Shown in pieces: positions 40,601 through 49,512 of a DNA stretch of 64,000 bases. The notes under the pieces are model-generated. The model ran no database searches, was not told where the DNA came from, and saw nothing but the letters and a program-made list of their open reading frames with translations. This stretch comes from CAWIJK01 sp963836375 (GTDB taxonomy: Bacteria; Actinomycetota; Acidimicrobiia; Acidimicrobiales; RAAP-2). Position numbers and translations under genes: made by a program. Each line of letters begins with the position of its first letter. Position 1 is the first letter of the stretch. The stretch spans positions 1,513,687 through 1,577,686 of the forward strand of contig CAWIJK010000002.1 in assembly GCA_963836375.1 (NCBI GenBank), written 5' to 3'.

Positions 40601-41708
40601 GCCGACCCCCCCGCTTGGCCGTCAGGGGTGACGGGGCGACGGCGCCTTCGGACGCACCGAGCGACCCGCCGATCCGCTCGCCCAGCCGCTCGCCCACGAC
40701 GTGGGCCGCCGCCAGGGCCTGGGGGTAGTTCATCCGGGTGGGACCGAGGAGCCCGACGGCGCCGGCGTCGAACCCGTCGACCGACACCGGGGCCACGACC
40801 AGCGCGCACGAGGCGAGCGGCTCGTAGCCGTGCTCCACCCCGATGGCCACCGACAGGCCGCGGTCGAGCACGTCGCGCAGCAGCGACACCACCACCATCT
40901 GCTGTTCGAGGATGCCGAGCACCGAGCGGACCGTCTCGACGGCGTCGAAGGCCCCGGCCAGCCGGGAGGGGCCGCCGACGAAGACCTGGTCGGCCTCGGC
41001 GGTGCCCGACAGCGCGCCCAGGGCCCGAGCGGCGTTCTCGAGCACCCGGTCGACCAGCGGGTCGCCGGTGCGGCCGGGCTGGCCCGGGTCCGACAGCAGC
41101 CGTCCCTGGGAGGCGGCCTGGAGCTGGGCGGTGGCCGCCGAGAGCACCCCGTCGCCCACGTCGTGGGTGAGCTCGAGCGAGCGCTTCTCGACGGTGCCGT
41201 CGGCCAGGACCACGACCAGGAGGGCCAGGCGGGGCCCGAGGCCGACCAGCTGGACCGACCGGATGGCCGTCGACTCGTGGGTCGGTCCCACCACGACCGC
41301 CGCGTAGGAGGTGAGGTCGGACAGGAGGCCCGAGGTCCGCTCGAGCATCTCTTCGATCTCGCCGTGCACCTGGTCGAAGAAACGGCTGACCTTCTGGCGC
41401 TGGGCCGGGCCCAGGACGCCCGGCTCGGTCAGGTGGTCGACGAAGAAGCGGTAGCCCTTGTCGGTCGGGATGCGCCCGGCACTGGTGTGGGGCTGGACCA
41501 GGTAGCCCTCGTGCTCGAGGGCGACCATCTCGGAGCGGACGGTGGCCGAGGAGACCTGGACCCCCGCCGCGTGGGCCACGTGCTGGGAGCCCACCGGCTG
41601 GGCGGTGCCGATGTACTCGGTCACCACGGCCTCCAAGATGGCCGCCTTGCGGTCGTCCAGGACGCGAGCGGCCGGGCCCTCGCTGCTGGTCGTGTCGTGC
41701 TTGGCCAT
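40587..41708 (-). CDS. hrcA: Heat-inducible transcription repressor HrcA
   Basis: A 373-residue winged-helix repressor that binds CIRCE elements when GroEL is available. ATG 41706-41708 gives MAKHDTTSSEGPAARVLDDR. Residues 15-80 form the winged helix (SSATVRSEMVALEHEGYLVQPHT is the recognition region). The GAF-like and dimerisation domains follow, with VVVGPTHE and LASCALVVAPVS. The protein is longer than typical (about 340). The CIRCE operator lies 17 bases upstream, so the gene is autoregulated, and dnaJ is the following gene. Confidence 0.93.
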   Translation of the reverse strand: MAKHDTTSSEGPAARVLDDRKAAILEAVVTEYIGTAQPVGSQHVAHAAGVQVSSATVRSEMVALEHEGYLVQPHTSAGRIPTDKGYRFFVDHLTEPGVLGPAQRQKVSRFFDQVHGEIEEMLERTSGLLSDLTSYAAVVVGPTHESTAIRSVQLVGLGPRLALLVVVLADGTVEKRSLELTHDVGDGVLSAATAQLQAASQGRLLSDPGQPGRTGDPLVDRVLENAARALGALSGTAEADQVFVGGPSRLAGAFDAVETVRSVLGILEQQMVVVSLLRDVLDRGLSVAIGVEHGYEPLASCALVVAPVSVDGFDAGAVGLLGPTRMNYPQALAAAHVVGERLGERIGGSLGASEGAVAPSPLTAKRGGRRAGR

Positions 41709-41724
41709 GGCCTCCACCGGTCGC

Positions 41725-41751
41725 TTGGCACTCGATTCTACCGAGTGCCAG
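41725..41751 (-). promoter_or_regulatory. CIRCE operator
   Basis: TTGGCACTC (41725-41733), a 9-base spacer (gattctacc) and GAGTGCCAG (41743-41751) match the CIRCE consensus TTAGCACTC-N9-GAGTGCTAA. The inverted arms are perfect over GGCACTC/GAGTGCC and 8 of 9 positions overall. It lies 17 bases before the hrcA start. Binding of HrcA here would repress hrcA-dnaJ and the downstream genes. Confidence 0.9.
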
Positions 41752-41779
41752 CCTCGGGGGTGCCCCGGGACGGGGACCC

Positions 41780-43591
41780 TCAGTCCTCGAGCCGCAGGGC
41801 AGAGATGAACGCCTCTTGGGGGACCTCCACCCGGCCGATGTTCTTCATCCGCTTCTTGCCCTCCTTTTGGCGCTCGAGCAGCTTGCGCTTGCGGGTGATG
41901 TCCCCCCCGTAGCATTTGGCCAGCACGTCCTTGCGCTTGGCCTTGACCGTCTCGCGGGCGACCACCCGCCCGCCGATGGCCGCTTGGATGGGGACGTCGA
42001 AGAGCTGGCGTGGGATGAGCTCGCGCAGCTTCTCGGTCATCCGCCGACCGTAGGTGTCGGCCTGGCTGCGGTGGACGATGGTCGAGAACGCGTCCACCGG
42101 GACGTGGTTGATGAGCAGGTCGACCCGGACGAGGTCGGCCGTGGCGTAGCCGGCCGGCTCGTAGTCCAAGCTGGCGTAGCCCTTGGTCCGGGACTTCAGC
42201 TGGTCGAAGAAGTCGACCACCACCTCGGCCAGGGGGATCCGGTAGACGAGCTCGAGGCGCTCGGGCGACAGGTACTCCATCTTGGTCATCTCGCCGCGCC
42301 GGCTCTGGCACAGGTCCATCACGGTGCCGGTGTACTCGGCCGGGGTGAGGATGGTCGCCGTCAGCATCGGCTCGTCGACGTGGTCGATCCGGCTGGCCTC
42401 GGGGAGCTCGGTCGGGTTGTCGACGTCCACCTCGGTGCCGTCGGTGAGAAAGGCCCGGTACTCGACCGACGGGCGCGGTGGCGATGAGGGAGAGGTCGAA
42501 CTCGCGCTCGAGCCGCTCGCGGACGATCTCCATGTGCAAGAGGCCGAGGAACCCGCAGCGGAAGCCGAAGCCGAGGGCCCGGGAGGACTCGGGCTCGTAG
42601 GTGAAGCTGGCGTCGTTGAGCTTGAGCTTGTCCAGGGCGTCGCGCAGCTCGGGCAGCTCGTCGCCGTCGACCGGGTACAGACCGCAGAAGACCATGGGCT
42701 TGGGGTCCAGGTAGCCGGCCAACGGCTCGGCCGCCGGCGCCGACGAGTCGGTCACCGTCTCACCCGAGCGGGCCTCGCCCACGTCCTTGATGCCGGCGAT
42801 CAGGTAGCCGACCTCGCCCGGGCCGAGCTCGGCGGTGGGCACCGGGTCGGGCGTGCGAACCCCGATCTCTTCGACGTCGTGCACGGCGGCCGCCTGCATG
42901 AAGCGCAACCGGGCGTCGGTCCGCAGGGTCCCCTCGACCACCCGGATGGAGCTGACTACCCCCCGGTACTGGTCGTAGGCCGAGTCGAAGATCAGGGCCC
43001 GCAGCGGTGCCCCCCGGTCGCCGACCGGGGGGGCATCCGGTCGATGACCGCGTCGAGCAACGCCCCCACCCCCTCGCCGGTCTTGGCCGAGATGCGCAGG
43101 ATGCCCTCGGCCGGGAGGCCGAGCACCTGCTCGATCTCGGCCGCGCAGCGCTCGGGGTCGGCGGCCGGCAGGTCGATCTTGTTCAGGGCGGCCACGATCT
43201 CGAGGTCGTGCTCGATCGCCTGGTAGCAGTTGGCCAGGGTCTGGGCCTGGATGCCCTGCGAGGCGTCGACCAGCAGCACCGCCCCCTCGCAGGCGGCGAG
43301 CGACCGGCTCACCTCGTAGCCGAAGTCGACGTGGCCGGGGGTGTCGATGAGGTGCAGGACGTGGTCCCGCCAGACGACCCGCACGTTCTGGGCCTTGATG
43401 GTGATGCCCCGCTCGCGCTCGATGTCCATCGAGTCGAGGTACTGCTCTCGCATCAGTCGGGGGTCGACCGCCCCGGTCAGCTCCAAGATGCGGTCCGAGA
43501 GGGTCGACTTGCCGTGGTCGACGTGGCTGATGATCGAGAAGTTCCGGATGCGGTCGGTGGCCACCGGTCCGGGCGGTCGAGCGGGGGGCAC
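41780..43591 (-). pseudogene. lepA: Elongation factor 4 (LepA) with two frameshifts
   Basis: All of LepA is present but in three reading frames. The GTP-binding N-terminus (43591 to about 43,020) has IISHVDHGKSTLSDRI, DTPGHVDF and NKIDLP. A C-run on the coding strand (bases 43027-43033 as G on the plus strand) appears one base short. The middle part (LRALIFDSAYDQYRGV to ERLEREFDLSLIATAP) then continues one frame over. A second, one-base-longer run (plus-strand ggg at 42471-42473) shifts it to the C-terminal frame, which ends KRKLLERQKEGKKRMK. The gene is otherwise perfectly conserved, so homopolymer error is likelier than loss of function. Confidence 0.85.
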
Positions 43592-43667
43592 GGTCCGTCG
43601 ATCGTACCGGCCGGCGCGCCGGGCCCTTCGCTACGCTGGTCCGGGGCGAGCACAAGGGGGTCGAGAG

Positions 43668-44369
43668 GTGAGCTGGCGCCGCGCCGGATCCGGCCGGACC
43701 CTCTCGGCCGCCACGGCCGGGGCGGCCCGGGCCCCGGGCCGCCGGCGGCTGGTGGTGGCCGTGCTGGTCGGTGCGCTGGCCCTCGCCGGGTGCTCGCTCG
43801 TCTCGGGTCTGGTCCGCACGACCGACGCCCTGCAGAGTGCGGGCTACCCCGACGCCAGCGTCGGGTACCCCACCAATGGTGGCTCGGCGGTCACCGTCCA
43901 GGTCGACCGCCGCCCCGACGGCGGCACCGTCGGCGCCCAGACCGCCGGCGTTGCCAGCGTGGTCTGGCAGAACCTCCCTGGCTCCTTCACCACCCTCACC
44001 GTCGAGGTCAGGGGGCTGGGCGCGGCCACCTTCACCCACGCCGGGCTGGAGCGGAGCTTCGGCCCCCGGCCCTCGGGCCTCGACGACCAGACGGTGGCGG
44101 CCGAAGTCAGCCACCAGGGCACCTTCGTGCTCCTCGGGCTGGTCGCCGTGGTGATCCTGGTGGCGCTGGCCGTCGTGGTCCTGTGGCGCTCGGTCCGCCG
44201 GGGCCGGCGGACCCGGCGGGTCAGACGGCTCAACAACATGATGGCCAGCCTGCCCCCCGAGCTGTGGGACCTCGAGACCGAGACCGTCACTCCGACCGGG
44301 CCGGTGCCGCCGTCGCCCCCGGTGCGGCCGGCGCCCGGGCCGGGCCGTGGGGATCAGGCGGGGCCCTAG
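43668..44369 (+). CDS. Putative lipoprotein with C-terminal membrane helix (233 aa)
   Basis: GTG 43668 opens a frame with an Arg-rich head, a hydrophobic core and the lipobox LALAGC (Cys about residue 42), implying lipidation. The exported domain (about residues 43-160) is Val/Thr/Gly-rich and probably beta (VTVQVDRRPDGG, TLTVEVRGLGAATFTHAG). A single strong transmembrane helix follows (LLGLVAVVILVALAVVVLW) and an Arg-rich then Pro-rich cytoplasmic tail. A lipid anchor plus a transmembrane helix is odd and suggests a loop between two membrane contacts. No known family recognised. Confidence 0.7.
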   Translation: MSWRRAGSGRTLSAATAGAARAPGRRRLVVAVLVGALALAGCSLVSGLVRTTDALQSAGYPDASVGYPTNGGSAVTVQVDRRPDGGTVGAQTAGVASVVWQNLPGSFTTLTVEVRGLGAATFTHAGLERSFGPRPSGLDDQTVAAEVSHQGTFVLLGLVAVVILVALAVVVLWRSVRRGRRTRRVRRLNNMMASLPPELWDLETETVTPTGPVPPSPPVRPAPGPGRGDQAGP

Positions 44370-44485
44370 GGCTGCTATCGTGGCGGGTCGCCCCGGCGGT
44401 CGGCCCACGACCGTCCGGGACCTTCCGGGACGTCGTGGACCTTCGGGTCCGGCGAACCCCCGGGCACCCGAGCCGAGGATCCCAC

Positions 44486-44758
44486 GTGGCCAACATCCGC
44501 AGCCAGATCAAGCGCAATCGCCAGAACGAGCGCCGCCGCGTCCGCAACAAGGGCGTCCGCTCAGAGCTGCGGACGCGGACCAAGCACGCGGTGGCCAGTG
44601 CCGAGTCCGGAGCAGACGACAACGCCGACGCGTTGCGCCTGGCCGTGCGCCGGATCGACAAGGCGGCGGCCCAAGGTGTGATCCACAAGAACCAGGCGGC
44701 GAACCGCAAGTCCCGCCTGATGCGCCGGGTGGCCGCGCTCGAGTCCGAAGGCCGCTGA
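44486..44758 (+). CDS. rpsT: 30S ribosomal protein S20
   Basis: A 90-residue, very basic, all-helical protein that binds 16S rRNA. GTG 44486 with GAGGA upstream gives the family start VANIRSQIKRNRQNERRR. Characteristic residues include RNKGVRSELRT, KAAAQGVIHKNQAANRKS and RLMRRVAAL. rpsT next to holA and near lepA is a conserved neighbourhood. The stop codon is embedded in a perfect inverted repeat that also covers the holA stop. Confidence 0.96.
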   Translation: MANIRSQIKRNRQNERRRVRNKGVRSELRTRTKHAVASAESGADDNADALRLAVRRIDKAAAQGVIHKNQAANRKSRLMRRVAALESEGR

Positions 44759-44776
44759 GCCCGGGCGCTCAGCGGC
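44751..44776. terminator. Bidirectional terminator overlapping both stop codons
   Basis: GCCGCTGAGC (44751-44760) and GCTCAGCGGC (44767-44776) form a perfect 10-bp stem with a 6-base loop (ccgggc). The stem contains the rpsT TGA (44756-44758) on the plus strand and the holA stop (44769-44771) on the minus strand. It most likely terminates both transcripts. Confidence 0.7.
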
Positions 44777-45788
44777 GCCCCGCGGTCGCCCGGGGCCGGA
44801 CCAGCCGGCAAAGTCGGGCGACGAGGATCTCGAGCACCAGTTCGGTCGGGAGCGCACTCTGGCCCTTCACGTCGAGGTCGGCCTCGGCAATCAGGGTGAC
44901 GGCCTGGACCAGCCGCTCGCTGCCCAGCCGGCGGGACTGGGACAGCGCTTTCTTCGCCGGATAGGTGCTGCGCAGGCCGAGGAGGGCGGCGGCGTCCTCG
45001 GGTGAGCCAACGTCGGCCCCGTCGAGCTGCAACATGTTCGAGAAGTGCCGGTGCAGGATCGCCACCAGCTCGGGGCCCGCCCGCCCGCCGGCGCCCAGCA
45101 TGCGGTGGAGGGCGGCCAGGGCGGCGGCCGGCTTCCCCTCGTCGACGGCGTCGGTGAGGTCCCACGGTGGCACCGAGCCGGCCTCCCCCAAGAACGGCTC
45201 GAGCTCGTCGGCGCCCACCGTGGCGCCGACGCCGTAGGCGGCGCCCAGCGTCTGGAGGATCCCGGCCAGGCGACCGAGGTCCTCGCCGAGGTGCGCGTTC
45301 AGGCGCGAGGCGGCGGCCGGGTTGAGGCGCACCGGGGACTCTTTCAACTGCTCGGCCAGCCACCGGCTCCGCTCGTCGCGGCGGGTCCCCACCCCGGCGT
45401 CGACGACCTCGCCCGCCGCGCTGACCGCCTTGGCCAGGGCCTGGGGCACCGCCCCGCCCCCGGACACGAGCACCAGCACGGTGGAGGGCAGGGGGTCCTT
45501 CACCACGTCGACCAGCCGGCCGGCATCGGCGGCGTTCAGCCGGCCGGCATCACGCACGACCACCACCCGCCGGTCGACCAGGAACGGCGGGGTCGTACAG
45601 GCGTCGACCACAGCCCCGGCGTCGAGCTCTTCGACCGAGGAACCACCGTGCTCTTCGACCACCAGGGCCGGGTCGCGCCCGGCGACCAACTGCTCCAACA
45701 GCGCCCGGGCGGCCTGGGCGACCAGGGCCGCGTCGTCCCCCTTGACCAGATAGGCCGGCGCGGCGCCGTCGCCACCGCGTCCGCTCAC
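44769..45788 (-). CDS. holA: DNA polymerase III subunit delta
   Basis: A 339-residue clamp-loader subunit that opens the beta clamp. The AAA+-like N-terminus starts PAYLVKGDDAALVAQAARAL; RRVVVVRDAGRLN and VLVLVSGGG lie in the RecA-like fold. The middle helical domain and C-terminal collar domain (LHRHFSNMLQLDG, STYPAKKALSQSRRLG, DLDVKGQSALPTELVLEILV) match HolA well. The ATG is 4 bases inside the folP end, implying translational coupling. Confidence 0.9.
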   Translation of the reverse strand: MSGRGGDGAAPAYLVKGDDAALVAQAARALLEQLVAGRDPALVVEEHGGSSVEELDAGAVVDACTTPPFLVDRRVVVVRDAGRLNAADAGRLVDVVKDPLPSTVLVLVSGGGAVPQALAKAVSAAGEVVDAGVGTRRDERSRWLAEQLKESPVRLNPAAASRLNAHLGEDLGRLAGILQTLGAAYGVGATVGADELEPFLGEAGSVPPWDLTDAVDEGKPAAALAALHRMLGAGGRAGPELVAILHRHFSNMLQLDGADVGSPEDAAALLGLRSTYPAKKALSQSRRLGSERLVQAVTLIAEADLDVKGQSALPTELVLEILVARLCRLVRPRATAGRR

Positions 45789-46747
45789 CGTCGGCCTCGG
45801 TTCCGGGGGCCATCGGGCCCGTTCCCGGGGGCCTCGGCCACCGCGGCCAGGGCGTCGCGCACCCGTCGGGTGCCCGCCACGTCGTGGACCCGCAGGATCC
45901 GACAGCCGAGCGAGACCCCGAGGGCCGCCGCCGCCAACGAGGCCTCACGCCGCTCGGTCAGCTCGAGGTCGAAGAGCGCGCCGAGGAACGTCTTGTTCGA
46001 GGCCGACAGCAGGACCGGGAACCCGAGGGCCACCAGGGTGGCGGACCCCCGCAAGAGGCTGAGCGACTGCTCGGCCGTCTTGCCCAGGTCGAGCCCGGCG
46101 TCGAGGATCACCCGGCGGGCCGGGATCCCCGCCGCCCGGGCCCACGCGGCCCGCTCGGCCAGGAACCCGTTGACGTCGGCCACCACGTCGTCGTAGTGGG
46201 GCTCGGGATCGCGCACCCGGGGGGCCAGGCGGATGTGGGTGGCCACCACCGACGCCCCGGCCGCGGCCGCGGCAGCGAGGTAGCCGGGGTCGGCGAACCC
46301 GCTGATGTCGTTGCCGACCACCGCGCCCGCCGAGTAGGCCGCCTCGGCGACGGACGCCCGCCAGGTGTCGACCGAGACCGCCACGTCGAAGCGGGCGCAC
46401 AGGCCGGCCACGGCCGGGACCACCCGGTCGAGCTCCTCGGCCTCGGTCACCTCGGGCCCCGGTCCCGCCTTCACCCCCCCCACGTCGAGCAGGTCGGCCC
46501 CGTCGGCCACCAGCCGCTCGGCCCGCTCGAAGAGCCGGTCGAGCTCGAAGGTCTCGCCCCGGTCGTAGAACGAGTCCGGGGTCCGGTTCAAGATGCCCAT
46601 GACGAGGGCCCAGTGACTCACGTCGTAGCGACGGGGGCCGAGCTCGAGGGTGGTCGCCACCCGGGCGCGGGCGCCCGGGGTTGGAGGGGGCGTCGTCGAG
46701 GGTCCGGCGGCCTGTGGGCCCGCACCCAGCGGGCCACCGCCCCCCAT
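45785..46747 (-). CDS. folP: Dihydropteroate synthase
   Basis: A 320-residue enzyme condensing para-aminobenzoate with dihydropterin pyrophosphate in folate synthesis, the sulfonamide target. MGILNRTPDSFYDRGETF holds the PABA/pyrophosphate loop; ADLLDVGGVKAGPG and AVSVDTWRASVAEAA are strands of the TIM barrel, followed by VGNDISGF and SASNKTFLG. The classical Lys-Pro/Arg-His motif at the end is represented by LRVHDVAGTRR. Start ATG 46745-46747 overlaps the upstream thioredoxin gene stop by one base. A Pro/Gly N-terminal extension of about 35 residues precedes the core. Actinobacteria often have FolP2-type paralogues of uncertain activity, so function needs confirmation. Confidence 0.85.
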   Translation of the reverse strand: MGGGGPLGAGPQAAGPSTTPPPTPGARARVATTLELGPRRYDVSHWALVMGILNRTPDSFYDRGETFELDRLFERAERLVADGADLLDVGGVKAGPGPEVTEAEELDRVVPAVAGLCARFDVAVSVDTWRASVAEAAYSAGAVVGNDISGFADPGYLAAAAAAGASVVATHIRLAPRVRDPEPHYDDVVADVNGFLAERAAWARAAGIPARRVILDAGLDLGKTAEQSLSLLRGSATLVALGFPVLLSASNKTFLGALFDLELTERREASLAAAALGVSLGCRILRVHDVAGTRRVRDALAAVAEAPGNGPDGPRNRGRR

Positions 46748-47454
46748 CAGAACAGCCGGGCGGCCAGCGCCTTGCGGTAACGGGCGGTCCGCGGGTCGTC
46801 GGGCCCCAGGGTCTCGAGCACGTCGAGGAACTCCCGGCGGGCCGCCTCGTCGTCGCCGGCGCGCTCGAGCAGCGAGTCGAGGAGGGGTCCGACGTCGCCC
46901 CCGTCGAGGTCGACGTGGCTGGCGGCCAGCCGGGCCTCGGCCGCCAGCGCCCTGGTCTCGGGGGTCTCGGGGATCTTGGCCAGCACCTCGAGCGCCTCGT
47001 CGGGCCGGTCGGTGCCGATCAACAGGCGGCCCAGGGCGACCACCGCCCCGGGGTGTCCCGGCTCGAGTTCGAGGGCCCGGCGCAGCGACACCTCGTCGCC
47101 CGCCTCCACCAAGCGGTCGGCCTCGCTCGGCTGGGGGGCCAGGCGGGCGACGAACTCGGCCACCTGGGCCTCGGGCAGGGCCCCGATGAACTCGTCGACG
47201 ACCTTGCCGTCGTGCAGGGCGAAGACGGCCGGGATCGACTGGACCTGGAAGGTGGCCGAGACCCGGGGGTTCTCGTCGACGTTGACCTTGGCCAGCTCGA
47301 CGGCGCCGCCGGTCCCCGCCACCACCCGCTCGAGGATCGGGCCCAGGGTCTTGCAGGGCCCGCACCACGGCGCCCACAGGTCGACCACCACGGGGACCTG
47401 GGCCGAACGGGCGATCACCGCCTCTTCGAACGTCGCGTCGGTGACGTCGGTCAT
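46747..47454 (-). CDS. YbbN-like thioredoxin/tetratricopeptide co-chaperone
   Basis: A 235-residue fusion of a thioredoxin domain and TPR-like helices. ATG 47454 gives MTDVTDATFEEAVIARS. The thioredoxin active site is WAPWCGPCKTL, with QSIPAVFAL carrying the cis-proline. Residues 110-235 form helical repeats (ADRLVEAGDEVSLRRALELEPGHPGAVVALGRLL), as in CnoX/YbbN, which protects folding proteins from oxidation and hands them to GroEL/DnaK. Here the CxxC is intact, whereas E. coli YbbN has SXXC, so it may be an active disulfide reductase. It precedes folP with a one-base overlap. Confidence 0.88.
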   Translation of the reverse strand: MTDVTDATFEEAVIARSAQVPVVVDLWAPWCGPCKTLGPILERVVAGTGGAVELAKVNVDENPRVSATFQVQSIPAVFALHDGKVVDEFIGALPEAQVAEFVARLAPQPSEADRLVEAGDEVSLRRALELEPGHPGAVVALGRLLIGTDRPDEALEVLAKIPETPETRALAAEARLAASHVDLDGGDVGPLLDSLLERAGDDEAARREFLDVLETLGPDDPRTARYRKALAARLF

Positions 47455-47514
47455 GGTGTCCGACCCTATCTTGTGCCTGATCGGGTCGTGCCGGGAGCAG
47501 GTAGCGTCTCGGGG

Positions 47515-48588
47515 ATGGGCCCCCCTGACGAGGCGACCGGCGGCGGGCCGGTCGGGATCGACCGCGAGCCGGTCACCGGATGGTTCGTCGAGCACGTGGC
47601 CGGGGTCGAGCCGCCGCTCTCGTTCTCACTCATCGCCGGGGGCCGCTCCAACCTGACCTTCCGGGTGGCGGACCGGGCGGGACGGGCCTTCGCCCTGCGC
47701 CGCCCGCCGGTGAGCCACGTCCTGCCCACGGCCCACGACATGGCCCGCGAGTACCGGGTGATCACCGCCCTCGGGCCGACCGACGTCCCGGTCCCGCAGA
47801 CCTTCGGCCTGTGCGAGGACGAGACGGTGAACGGCCGGCCGTTCTACGTCATGGAGTTCGTCGACGGCCACATCCTGCGCGACGCGCCGAGCGCCGAAGC
47901 GGCCTTCAGCGAGGAGGCCCGGGCCCCGATCGGCGACCACATGGCCGAGACCCTGGCCGGCCTCCACGCCGTCGACGTCGACGGGGTCGGCCTCGGGGAC
48001 CTGGGCCGGCGCGAGGGGTACATCGAGCGCCAGCTGAAGCGCTGGACCGGCCAGTACCGGGACATGCAGGTCGACGGGGTCGACCAGGGCGGCCTGGTCG
48101 AAGAGGTCGGCTCGGCGCTGGGCGAGCGGATCCCCCCACAGCTCACCACGGCCATCGTCCACGGCGACTACCGGCTCGACAACGTCGTCCTCGGCGAGGA
48201 CGGCACCGTGGTCGCCATCTTGGACTGGGAGATCTGCACCCTGGGCGACCCGCTGGCCGACGTCGGGATGCTGATGGTCTACTGGGCCGGACCCGACGAC
48301 GGTGCGCCGTTCTTGGGGACCGCCGCTCCCACCGCCGCGGCCGGCTTCGCCACCCGCGGCGCCGTCCTGTCCCGCTACGCCGAGGTGTCAGGCCGCGACG
48401 TGGCCGACATCGGGTTCTACATGGCCTTCGGCTACTGGAAGCTCGCCTGCATCCTCCAGGGGGTCTACGCCCGTTACGTGGCCGGGGCCGGGGCCGGGGA
48501 CACCGGCAGCGTCGACGAGTTCCCCCGGACCGTGCGGCGCCTGGCCGAACTGGCGGCCACCACCCTGGCCGCCCCGAGCGCGCCGTGA
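47515..48588 (+). CDS. Aminoglycoside-phosphotransferase-family kinase (ACAD10/YcbJ-like)
   Basis: A 357-residue protein-kinase-like fold. The N-lobe contains GGRSNLTFRV and FALRRPPVSH with the ATP-anchoring Arg/Lys. The catalytic loop is IVHGDYRLDNVVL (HGD and Asn), and the metal-binding Asp is ILDWEICTLGDP. The sequence is closest to the phosphotransferases fused to ACAD10 in animals and found with acyl-CoA dehydrogenases in actinobacteria, which phosphorylate small hydroxy-acyl or alcohol substrates. It reads divergently from the thioredoxin gene and overlaps no gene, with PAC2 8 bases downstream. Confidence 0.87.
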   Translation: MGPPDEATGGGPVGIDREPVTGWFVEHVAGVEPPLSFSLIAGGRSNLTFRVADRAGRAFALRRPPVSHVLPTAHDMAREYRVITALGPTDVPVPQTFGLCEDETVNGRPFYVMEFVDGHILRDAPSAEAAFSEEARAPIGDHMAETLAGLHAVDVDGVGLGDLGRREGYIERQLKRWTGQYRDMQVDGVDQGGLVEEVGSALGERIPPQLTTAIVHGDYRLDNVVLGEDGTVVAILDWEICTLGDPLADVGMLMVYWAGPDDGAPFLGTAAPTAAAGFATRGAVLSRYAEVSGRDVADIGFYMAFGYWKLACILQGVYARYVAGAGAGDTGSVDEFPRTVRRLAELAATTLAAPSAP

Positions 48589-48595
48589 GTGTCCC

Positions 48596-49480
48596 GTGAG
48601 CCCCGAGGGCGCGGCCGAGCTCTTCGAGGTCCTCGAGGAGCGCCCGATGCACCGCCCGGTCATGGTGGTCTGCCTGGAGGGCTGGGTGGACGCCGGTCTC
48701 GGCGCGGCGACCGCGGTGGCCACCTTGCTGGCCGACCCGCCGACCCACGAGCTGGTGGCCTTCGACGGCGACCACTTCATCGACCAGCGGGCCCGACGGC
48801 CGGTGGCGCGCATCGTGAACGGGGTGACCACCGAGCTGACCTGGCCCCGGACCCAGATCCGCCACGGCCAGGACGCCGCCGGCGCCGACATCGTCTACCT
48901 GGTGGGCCCCGAGCCCGACTTCCACTGGGGCCAGTTCGTCGACGCCGTGGTGGGCCTGGCCCTCGGCTGGGGAGTGCGCATGGTGGTCGGCCTGGGGGCC
49001 TTCCCCGCTCCTGCCCCCCACACCCGCCCGGTCAAGCTGGCCGCCACCGCCCCGCCCGCCTCGGCCGAGCTGGTGGCCCGGGTGGGCGTGGTCCAAGGCG
49101 AGCTCGAGGTCCCAGCCGGCGTCCTGGCCGCCCTCGAGCTCGGCTTCGGCGCCGTCGGCGTCGATGCCGTCAGCCTGTGGGCCCGGGTCCCCCACTACGT
49201 GGCGGCCATGCCCTTCCCCGAGGCCAGCGCGGCGCTGATCGACGGGCTCGCCGCGATGGGGGGACTCGAGCTCGACTCGACGGCCCTGCGGGCGGTGGCC
49301 GACAGCTCCCGGCGCCAGGTCGACGAGCTGGTCGCCGACAACCCCGAGCACGTCGCCATGGTGCGCAAGCTCGAGGAGAGCATCGACGCTTCAGAGGGCA
49401 ACCCCCTGGGCATCGAAGAGATGCCCTCGGGCGACGAGCTGGCGGCCGAGCTCGAGAGGTTCCTCCGGGGCGAGCAGTAA
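48596..49480 (+). CDS. PAC2-family proteasome-assembly-like protein
   Basis: A 294-residue protein of the PAC2 superfamily, found in archaea and actinobacteria and related to proteasome assembly chaperone 2. GTG 48596 starts MSPEGAAELFEVLEERP; RPVMVVCLEGWVDAGLGAATAV is the family N-terminus, VYLVGPEPDFHWGQF and MVVGLGAFPAPAPHTRPV follow, and VDAVSLWARVPHYVAAMPFPEAS is near the end. Many actinobacterial members sit near proteasome or DNA-repair genes but the biochemistry is unsettled. No catalytic motif. It is the middle gene of a plus-strand run. Confidence 0.88.
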   Translation: MSPEGAAELFEVLEERPMHRPVMVVCLEGWVDAGLGAATAVATLLADPPTHELVAFDGDHFIDQRARRPVARIVNGVTTELTWPRTQIRHGQDAAGADIVYLVGPEPDFHWGQFVDAVVGLALGWGVRMVVGLGAFPAPAPHTRPVKLAATAPPASAELVARVGVVQGELEVPAGVLAALELGFGAVGVDAVSLWARVPHYVAAMPFPEASAALIDGLAAMGGLELDSTALRAVADSSRRQVDELVADNPEHVAMVRKLEESIDASEGNPLGIEEMPSGDELAAELERFLRGEQ

Positions 49481-49512
49481 GGTGCCCGTCGCCACCGACA
49501 GAGGAGCGCTCG

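Noticed and set aside
42440..43040. Programmed frameshifting in lepA
   Set aside because: Two shifts of opposite sign at runs of G or C, with no slippery heptamer plus pseudoknot, fit sequencing error better.
40587..44408. A single 1273-residue protein
   Set aside because: It is hrcA fused by frame accident to the middle of lepA and antisense DNA; the separate genes explain the motifs better.
47455..47595. N-terminal extension of the thioredoxin-like protein
   Set aside because: The upstream residues are not conserved and overlap the divergent phosphotransferase start; MTDVTDATF is the natural N-terminus.
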